Part shown: one piece after another, positions 6,125 to 11,561 of the stretch | Layout: every line of letters starts with the position of its first letter | Position numbering within the stretch: position 1 is the stretch's first letter | Source: Nitrospirae bacterium CG2_30_53_67 | GTDB taxonomy: Bacteria; CG2-30-53-67 | Direction: 5' to 3' | NCBI GenBank assembly: GCA_001873285.1 | Contig: MNYV01000046.1 | Span: 1 to 11,561, forward strand | DNA length: 11,561 bases | The notes under the pieces: model-generated | Told to the model about the DNA's origin: nothing | Seen by the model: only the letters and a program-made list of their open reading frames with translations | Databases searched by the model: none | Made by a program: the position numbers and the translations under genes

Positions 6125-9100
6125 AACGTCTGCTCATATTCATCCTGCTTCTGTTGGGCATCGTCTTCGGCGCGGCCGGATTTCTCTCCTCTACACAAGG
6201 GGGCTTGAAGTGGCTCTTTGCGAGAATAGAGAGATTCATTCCGGGAGAGTTTTCCATAGAAAGCCTTGACGGGCGCCTGGTCGGCCCCATAGAGATCACC
6301 GGCCTCCGCTACCATACGGAAGAGATAACCGTGGACTTGGACCATCTTATCCTCGACTGGAAACCGGCGGACCTTCTTTTTTTAAAAGCGGACATCACGG
6401 CATTCCATGCCGAGGGATTGAAGATCAGCATCAAAGAGAAAAAGAAAGTCCGTCCGGCTGAAAGAAAGAAGCCCGCTGACATCCGTATCCCGGTGCATCT
6501 GATGTTCGAGGATGCCCGGATCAGGGGCATCTCCATCCTCCGTTCCGGATCCGAGGCCCCCTGGCTGATCGACGAGGTCTCCATGCGCGCCGGCATGGGG
6601 CCGGAGTCCATCTCCATCGAGGAGATCCGGGTCTCGTCGTCCCGGTTCACGGCGGGCCTCAAGGGCAAACTCAATCCTCATGGGGATTATCCCATGGACC
6701 TCGGAATAGAATGGACGGGCCAGCCCCATGGGTTCGCCCGGATCAAGGGTCAAGGTGAGATCAAAGGGACATTGAAAGAACTGAGAGTCGTCCATGAGCT
6801 GGATGGCCCCTCAGCCGCCCGGCTCCAGGGAACGCTCAGAGATATCCTGGACAGCGGGACTTGGGAAGCGACACTCACGGTCCGGAAATTTCCTGCCGGA
6901 GATCTCCATGCAGGATGGCCTCAAATCGTTCTCGGCGGAGAGCTCAAGGGCCAGGGAGGGTTTTCAGATTTTGATTTGGCAGGGTCCCTGACCAGCTTCG
7001 AGCCCAGGTTCGGGAACGTCTCGTGGGATGTTTCTCTTAAAAAGAGGAATGAAACATGGCAGGTCGAAAAGCTCATCCTGTCGGTCCCGGAGCAAAGCAC
7101 CCGGCTGGAAGCTCGCGGGGAGTACGCTCCGGTCAATGGTACGAACTCTTTTAAACTGGAAGGCGGGTGGCGTTCCCTCTCCTGGCCGCTGACCGGGAAG
7201 GACTCCCTGGTCAAGAGTTCCAAGGGCGAGGTCAGCATCCAGGGGACTCCCGAGGATTACCGCATCGATCTTACGGCCAGTGTGTCGGGCAAAGGCATTC
7301 CAAGCGGAGACTGGATTCTGAGCGGCAGGGGGTCCCGAAGCGGACTGTCGATCGGCGCGCTTCATGCCCGGGTGCTCAAAGGGGAATTGAGCGGCAAAGG
7401 GGAGGTGAGCTGGGAACCCCGGGTCGCCTGGGACCTTGCATTGAACGGGAAGGGTCTGGATCCCGGAGCGGCCTGGCCGGAGTGGAAAGGGAATCTTTCT
7501 GTTGATGCGGCATGTTCGGGAAGTGTGGACAAGGGAAAACCGAAAATCTCCCTCGACATCCGGCAGCTCAAAGGCCAGATGCGCGGCCATTCGTTTCGGG
7601 CACGGTCCCTGCTCGGCATCGAAGGGGACCAATATACCCTGTCCGGTCTGGAACTCACTTCAGGGTCAGCCCGTATCACCGCTTCCGGCACGATTGCAGA
7701 GAACTGGGATGTGAAGTGGGATATCCATGCGGCGAACCTGGCGGATCTCGCTCCCGGTGGAAAAGGAATGATCACGGGCCAGGGGAGTCTCGCCGGGCCG
7801 AGAAGGCTCCCGAGAATCATCGCCCGGCTCGATGCACAGGATGCGGGTTTCGGAAGGTATGAGGCAGGTGAGTTCAAGGCCGACATGGACATTGACTTTC
7901 TGGACCGGCAGGATTCACGCCTTGACATCGGATCCAAAGGAATCCTCATGGGTACTCACCAGATCGATTCACTCAGCGTGAAAGGCCGGGGAAAGGTATC
8001 GGCCCACGAGGTCACTCTAAAAATGAAAAAAGAGGAAGATCTGCTGGATCTCCGGATCGAAGGGAGTTTCAGGGACAACCGATGGAGCGGCCTGTTGAAA
8101 AAGGCGGACCTTTCTTCAGAGGCTTTCGGAAGCTGGATCCTCGGAAAACCCGGGGCTTTCACACTCTCTTCTGGGGAAGCGGCGGCCGGACCGTGGTGCT
8201 GGAGCCGGGAAGACGCCGCCGCCTGCATTCATGGGGAGCGGCATGGACAAAGGGATGCCCAACTTGAGGTTTCCCTGGCCGATCTGCCGTTGTCCACCCT
8301 GAATCCCCTGCTCCCCCGGTCGACTGTATTGCAGGGAAAGGTCAGCGGGCGCTCCGGCCTCCAGTACAGCAAAGAGAAGGGCATCACCGGAGAGCTCACA
8401 CTCCAGACCTCCCCAGGTGCCCTCAACTACACGACAGGCATGGGGAAAAAGATAAGTCTCGGGTTTGCCGAGGGGAAGTTCGACGCCATACTCAGCGAAC
8501 AGGCCTTCACTGCCAAGGCGGGCATTTCAACAGAGGATGAAGATTATATTCGAAGCGAACTGACCCTTCCCGGGTTCTCTCTCCTGAAGGCATCCAAAGA
8601 AAATCAGCCGGTCCATGGGTATTTGCGCGCCCGGATGAAATCGCTCAATCTGATACCCGCTTTTATACCGGCCATTGAAAACATAAGCGGGGCCTTCAAT
8701 TCCGATCTTACCTGTTCCGGTACGCTCCAGAGGCCGGTTGTCACTGGCGGGTCCTCCATCGAACATGGGGCTCTAAATCTTCCGGATATAGGTATCCGAC
8801 TCAAGGATGTCGGGCTTTCAGTCTTAAGCGATGGCAACGGGGCCCTCGGGATTGAAGGGAAGGCCGGTTCCGGTGAGGGCACGATCCGGATAGACGGAGA
8901 GACCCAACTGAAGCCTGAAGAGGGATGGCCGATCGTGGTCAGCATCCAGGGGACGAACTTTGAAGCCGTTAAAACACCTGAGGCAAAGGTCGTGGTCTCA
9001 CCGGACCTGAAGCTGATGGTGCGGGGGTATCGTGCAGACCTTGAAGGGAAGCTGATCATTCCCAGGGCAAACCTTGCCCCCCGGGATCTTGCAGGGACGG

Positions 9101-9870
9101 CCAGGGTGTCCAAGGATATCGTGATTGTAAATGGATCCGGTGAAACAAAGGAAGAAAAAAAATGGAAAATATACAGCAAGGTCAGGCTGGTCCTGGGTGA
9201 CCAGGTGAAGTTTGACGGGTTCGGTCTCAGCGGGGATATCACAGGGGATATCACCGCCGTGGACGTGCCGGGAAAGCTGACGGCCGGCACCGGAGAATTG
9301 CAGGTTATGCAGGGGCTGTACAAGGCCTATGGGCAAAAGCTAAAAATAGAGAAAGGCCGGCTGGTCTTCTCCGGAGGTTCGATTGACAATCCTGGCCTGG
9401 ACGTGAGGGCCACACGCCGGACCGGGGATGTGATTGCCGGAGTCAATGTCCGGGGCACCTTGAAAGATCCGCAGCTTGATCTCTTCTCGACACCCGCCAT
9501 GGACCAGGGCGATGCGCTTTCCTATCTTCTGTTTGGCCGGCCCATGCGGCAGGCTTCCGGCGCTGAAGGTCAGCAATTGTATAATGCTGCACTCTCTCTC
9601 GGGTTGAGCGGCGGGGAGAAGCTTGCCAAGCGGATCGGTTCACTCTTCGGCCTGGAGCAACTGGAGGTCGAGGGCGGGGTCACGCCGCAGGAGTCAGTCC
9701 TGGTCATCGGCAAGTACCTCTCACCCAGGCTCTATATCAGTTACGGCATCGGGCTCTTCGAGCCGATCAGCACTGTGCGGACCCGCTACCAGGTCAGTAG
9801 AAAATGGCTGGTGCAGACAGAACTCGGTATCCAGAGCGGAGCGGACCTGCTGTATAAGATCGAACGATAG
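6121..9870 (+). CDS. tamB: TamB, translocation and assembly module inner-membrane subunit
   Basis: A 1249-residue AsmA-like protein, typical in length for TamB. An N-terminal hydrophobic helix (about 3-23) anchors it in the inner membrane. The long middle is made of repeated beta-strand segments, known in the family to form a hydrophobic groove spanning the periplasm. The C-terminal DUF490/TamB domain (roughly 900-1249) is clear: ELQVMQGLYKAYGQKLKIEKG, GDALSYLLFGRP at 1130-1141, and the closing RTRYQVSRKWLVQTELG. This end docks to TamA. A WC..C segment (Cys693 and Cys702, in PWCWSREDAAACIHG) resembles the paired cysteines seen in many proteobacterial TamB proteins. The start codon overlaps the tamA stop (ATGA at 6121-6124) with only a weak ribosome site, which points to translational coupling. 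Proposed roles are outer-membrane protein assembly with TamA and phospholipid transport to the outer membrane. Confidence 0.93.
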   Translation: MKRLLIFILLLLGIVFGAAGFLSSTQGGLKWLFARIERFIPGEFSIESLDGRLVGPIEITGLRYHTEEITVDLDHLILDWKPADLLFLKADITAFHAEGLKISIKEKKKVRPAERKKPADIRIPVHLMFEDARIRGISILRSGSEAPWLIDEVSMRAGMGPESISIEEIRVSSSRFTAGLKGKLNPHGDYPMDLGIEWTGQPHGFARIKGQGEIKGTLKELRVVHELDGPSAARLQGTLRDILDSGTWEATLTVRKFPAGDLHAGWPQIVLGGELKGQGGFSDFDLAGSLTSFEPRFGNVSWDVSLKKRNETWQVEKLILSVPEQSTRLEARGEYAPVNGTNSFKLEGGWRSLSWPLTGKDSLVKSSKGEVSIQGTPEDYRIDLTASVSGKGIPSGDWILSGRGSRSGLSIGALHARVLKGELSGKGEVSWEPRVAWDLALNGKGLDPGAAWPEWKGNLSVDAACSGSVDKGKPKISLDIRQLKGQMRGHSFRARSLLGIEGDQYTLSGLELTSGSARITASGTIAENWDVKWDIHAANLADLAPGGKGMITGQGSLAGPRRLPRIIARLDAQDAGFGRYEAGEFKADMDIDFLDRQDSRLDIGSKGILMGTHQIDSLSVKGRGKVSAHEVTLKMKKEEDLLDLRIEGSFRDNRWSGLLKKADLSSEAFGSWILGKPGAFTLSSGEAAAGPWCWSREDAAACIHGERHGQRDAQLEVSLADLPLSTLNPLLPRSTVLQGKVSGRSGLQYSKEKGITGELTLQTSPGALNYTTGMGKKISLGFAEGKFDAILSEQAFTAKAGISTEDEDYIRSELTLPGFSLLKASKENQPVHGYLRARMKSLNLIPAFIPAIENISGAFNSDLTCSGTLQRPVVTGGSSIEHGALNLPDIGIRLKDVGLSVLSDGNGALGIEGKAGSGEGTIRIDGETQLKPEEGWPIVVSIQGTNFEAVKTPEAKVVVSPDLKLMVRGYRADLEGKLIIPRANLAPRDLAGTARVSKDIVIVNGSGETKEEKKWKIYSKVRLVLGDQVKFDGFGLSGDITGDITAVDVPGKLTAGTGELQVMQGLYKAYGQKLKIEKGRLVFSGGSIDNPGLDVRATRRTGDVIAGVNVRGTLKDPQLDLFSTPAMDQGDALSYLLFGRPMRQASGAEGQQLYNAALSLGLSGGEKLAKRIGSLFGLEQLEVEGGVTPQESVLVIGKYLSPRLYISYGIGLFEPISTVRTRYQVSRKWLVQTELGIQSGADLLYKIER

Positions 9871-9901
9871 GAATCAGGAACGTGCGCTTGAGAAATTATC
9901 A

Positions 9902-9930
9902 TTGACATGATGAAAATTGATATTTAGACT
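9902..9930 (+). promoter_or_regulatory. Sigma70-type promoter for nhaA
   Basis: A perfect TTGACA (9902-9907) is followed after exactly 17 bases by TAGACT (9925-9930, 4 of 6). Transcription would start near 9937, leaving about 73 bases of leader before the nhaA ATG. The -35 box sits in a small dyad, ATCAT TGAC ATGAT (9898-9911), which could be an operator half-site pair, but this is weak. nhaA is thus probably expressed apart from the tam operon. Confidence 0.6.
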
Positions 9931-9958
9931 TTGCTATGTGAATGGATTGAGGTTTTAT

Positions 9959-10003
9959 ATGGATCTGTACATACATTATGTAGCAGATGACAGGTTTTGC
10001 TGA
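9959..10003 (+). CDS. Putative 14-codon leader ORF upstream of nhaA
   Basis: ATG 9959 opens a 14-residue frame, MDLYIHYVADDRFC, ending at TGA 10001-10003. It has a better ribosome site (GAGG 9949-9952, 6 bases upstream) than nhaA itself and lies wholly inside the predicted nhaA leader. Its stop is 6 bases before the nhaA ATG, so ribosomes finishing it could restart on nhaA, making it a coupling or attenuation leader. The peptide has no recognisable family and may occur by chance. Confidence 0.35.
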   Translation: MDLYIHYVADDRFC

Positions 10004-10009
10004 TTGCCT

Positions 10010-11239
10010 ATGGGAACGCACACACCTCCCCCAGCCGACAAGGTGCTGAAGCTGCTCCGGGATTTCCTCCGCCTGGAACCTGCGGGTGGATTATTATTAA
10101 TGTTGGCGGCCGTGTTTGCATTGGTTTTCGCTAACTCACCTCTCGCGGTTTACCACGCTACGCTGCTCAATCTTCCCCTCGAGATCAGGATCGGCACTTT
10201 CGGAATTGTCAAACCCCTGTTGCTCTGGATAAATGACGGCCTGATGGCGGTGTTCTTCTTCCTCGTGGGTATGGAACTGAAGCGGGAGGTGGTTGAGGGG
10301 CACTTATCGAGTCTGCGCCGGGTGAGCCTGCCGGCGTTCGCCGCCAGGGGTGGAATGATAGTGCCCGCGACCTTTTACGCGGCGTTCAACTGGGGTGATC
10401 CCGAAGCGATGAGAGGGTGGGCCATCCCGACGGCGACAGACATTGCCTTCGCGTTGGGGGTGCTTTCACTTCTCGGAAAGCGTGTTCCAACCGGGCTGAA
10501 AGCCTTCCTGATGAGTGTCGCCATCTTCGACGACCTTGGAGCTATCGTCGTGATCGCTATATTCTACACGGCCGAGCTGTCCCTGCTTTCGCTCGCCATC
10601 GCGGCTATTCTGATACTTGGCCTCGCATGCCTCAATCGCCTGGGTGTGATGAAGCCCGCTGCCTATTTCCTCTTTGGCGTTCCGCTGTGGGTGGCGGTGT
10701 TGAAGTCCGGCGTGCATGCCACATTGTCAGGCGTCGTCCTGGCGATGTTCATCCCACTGCGTGTGCCGGAGAGATCTCTTTCTGCACACGCACCTGAATC
10801 GCTGCTTCGCCATCTCGAACACATGCTGCATCCGTGGGTGGCTTTTGGCGTACTGCCGGTCTTCGCGTTCGCCAACGCAGGCATCTCGATAACGGAAATC
10901 TCTTTTGCCGAAGTGCTTCATTCTGTTCCGCTTGGCATCGTGACCGGATTATTTCTCGGCAAGCAGATCGGGGTCCTGGCGATGTGCTGGATTACGATAC
11001 GGTTGGGATTCGCGTCACCTCCTGAAGGAGTCGGCTGGTGGCAACTCTATGGCACCGCGTTACTGTGCGGCATCGGCTTCACCATGAGCCTGTTCATCGC
11101 ATCGCTGGCATTCGAACAGGGCAACACAGCCTATCTGGGGCTGGAGCGACTCGGTATTCTGATCGGCACGTTTATTTCAGGATTGTTTGGTTATGCCGTG
11201 CTTCGCGTGAGCTGGGGCAAGCGTGCCAAGGACACATAG
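10010..11239 (+). CDS. nhaA: NhaA Na+/H+ antiporter
   Basis: A 409-residue inner-membrane transporter that expels Na+ or Li+ in exchange for 2 H+, supporting salt tolerance and pH control. The key residues align with the E. coli protein at a constant offset of 11: Asp144 (E. coli D133, in TATDIAFALG), Asp174 and Asp175 (D163/D164, in IFDDLGAIVV) and His236 (H225 pH sensor, in GVHATLSGV). Lys318 in LFLGKQIG corresponds to TM10 K300. About 12 membrane segments are evident, and the length is slightly above the roughly 390 of E. coli. The start is ATG 10010; its own ribosome site is poor. TTG 10004, two codons earlier, has AGGT 8 bases upstream and is an alternative. It has its own promoter and a possible leader ORF. 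No nhaR regulator is in the window. The gene appears intact and active. Confidence 0.95.
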   Translation: MGTHTPPPADKVLKLLRDFLRLEPAGGLLLMLAAVFALVFANSPLAVYHATLLNLPLEIRIGTFGIVKPLLLWINDGLMAVFFFLVGMELKREVVEGHLSSLRRVSLPAFAARGGMIVPATFYAAFNWGDPEAMRGWAIPTATDIAFALGVLSLLGKRVPTGLKAFLMSVAIFDDLGAIVVIAIFYTAELSLLSLAIAAILILGLACLNRLGVMKPAAYFLFGVPLWVAVLKSGVHATLSGVVLAMFIPLRVPERSLSAHAPESLLRHLEHMLHPWVAFGVLPVFAFANAGISITEISFAEVLHSVPLGIVTGLFLGKQIGVLAMCWITIRLGFASPPEGVGWWQLYGTALLCGIGFTMSLFIASLAFEQGNTAYLGLERLGILIGTFISGLFGYAVLRVSWGKRAKDT

Positions 11240-11297
11240 GATATAGGACGCGAACTTAGCTAAATCATTGGATGCAGAAAGATAAAAGAGGAACATC

Positions 11298-11357
11298 ATG
11301 GATATTCCGACGCTGACAAGATTCTTCATGTGGTGCACAATCAAACTGAGGTGGTAG
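11298..11357 (+). pseudogene. Remnant of a DUF6868-type small membrane protein gene, cut by IS3
   Basis: GAGGA (11288-11292) precedes ATG 11298, and the frame reads MDIPTLTRFFMWCTI and then KLRW before TAG 11355-11357. The first 15 residues match from memory the N-terminus of DUF6868 proteins (about 80 residues, two membrane helices, opening of the type M..(E/Q)TLT.FF.WCT). After Ile15 the similarity stops and IS3-like sequence takes over. I infer that the IS landed in this gene just downstream of nhaA and left only its head. The family call rests on one short motif, so it is moderate. Confidence 0.5.
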
Positions 11358-11561
11358 AGTATTTCTGGACACTTTCTTAAGAGTGTATTATTAATAACTC
11401 AGGAGGTGTCCCATGAGCAAGCAAAGAAGACGTAAGCATTCAAAAGAATTCAAAGAAGAAGCAGTAAAGCTGGTAACGGAACAAGGGTATCAAGTATCTG
11501 AGGCCGCCCGGAATTTGGGAATACATCCCAACGTTCTGGGACGCTGGAAGCAGGAATTAGG
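11347..11561 (+). mobile_element. Left end of an IS3-family element (runs off the window)
   Basis: The element carries orfA from 11413 and continues past the window. The left boundary is placed at about 11347, where TG, the usual first two bases of IS3-family ends, follows the point at which the upstream small gene breaks off (after 11342). The end region includes CTGGACACTTTC and a small dyad, ACACT...AGTGT (11369-11386), as in terminal repeats of this family. The exact end and the target duplication cannot be fixed without the right end. Confidence 0.65.
11413..11561 (+). CDS. IS3-family OrfA transposase subunit, N-terminal part
   Basis: This frame opens at ATG 11413 with AGGAGGTG (11401-11408) at ideal spacing and stays open to the window edge, 49 full codons. 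The residues KHSKEFKEEAVKLV, VSEAARNLGIHPNVLGRWKQEL form the helix-turn-helix typical of IS3/IS911 OrfA, which binds the element's ends. OrfA is usually about 90-105 residues and followed by orfB in the -1 frame, joined by programmed frameshifting; that part is outside. The IS3 OrfB fragment at the start of the window could belong to another copy of the same or a related element. Confidence 0.9.
   Translation, partial: MSKQRRRKHSKEFKEEAVKLVTEQGYQVSEAARNLGIHPNVLGRWKQEL

Noticed and set aside
6309-9643. Several 60-240 codon frames on both strands inside tamB
   Set aside because: All overlap an intact, well-recognised 1249-residue gene in other frames and lack their own signals.
1-11561. CRISPR array, rRNA, tRNA or phage genes
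   Set aside because: No regularly spaced repeats, RNA-gene folds or phage structural genes are visible.

Overview
The window carries five intact protein genes of known or partly known type, one intact gene I cannot place, and broken insertion-sequence (IS) material at both ends. Every gene I can support is on the + strand. The organism is a Gram-negative bacterium with a two-membrane envelope: there is an outer-membrane Omp85-type barrel (TamA), its inner-membrane partner (TamB), LapA and a diderm-type lipoprotein. Moderately GC-rich genes, AT-rich spacers with small dispersed palindromes and the style of the proteins suggest Desulfobacterota (former Deltaproteobacteria) or a neighbouring phylum. 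That placement is an inference from general appearance, not a marker-gene result.

Layout. Bases 1-262 hold the C-terminal part of an IS3-family OrfB transposase that breaks off inside a 16-bp-arm palindrome (241-283). An AT-rich spacer follows with a good sigma70-type promoter (530-558). It leads into a probable two-gene unit: a TPR plus PDZ lipoprotein (652-1899) and a secreted, largely helical protein of unknown family (1957-3492). A 607-bp spacer (3493-4099) contains two inverted-repeat elements, one shaped like a tiny MITE. It ends with a strong promoter (4001-4029) whose predicted transcript begins with a stable hairpin.

That promoter serves an envelope operon, lapA - tamA - tamB (4100-9870). 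LapA is a small inner-membrane protein linked to lipopolysaccharide assembly. TamA and TamB form the translocation and assembly module that spans the periplasm and helps insert outer-membrane proteins or move lipid between membranes. tamA and tamB overlap by ATGA and are probably translationally coupled.

Next is nhaA (10010-11239), a Na+/H+ antiporter with all key aspartates, pH-sensing His and TM10 Lys in place. It has its own TTGACA-17-TAGACT promoter and a 14-codon leader ORF that stops 6 bases before the nhaA ATG. Downstream, a small gene that I recognise as the first 15 codons of a DUF6868-type protein is cut off by a second IS3-family element. The left end and orfA of that element run off the window.

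The two IS3 fragments point the same way, so the 11 kb segment may lie between related IS copies. The least explained parts are the lipoprotein/helical-protein pair, the leader ORF of nhaA and the hairpin at the 5' end of the lapA transcript.
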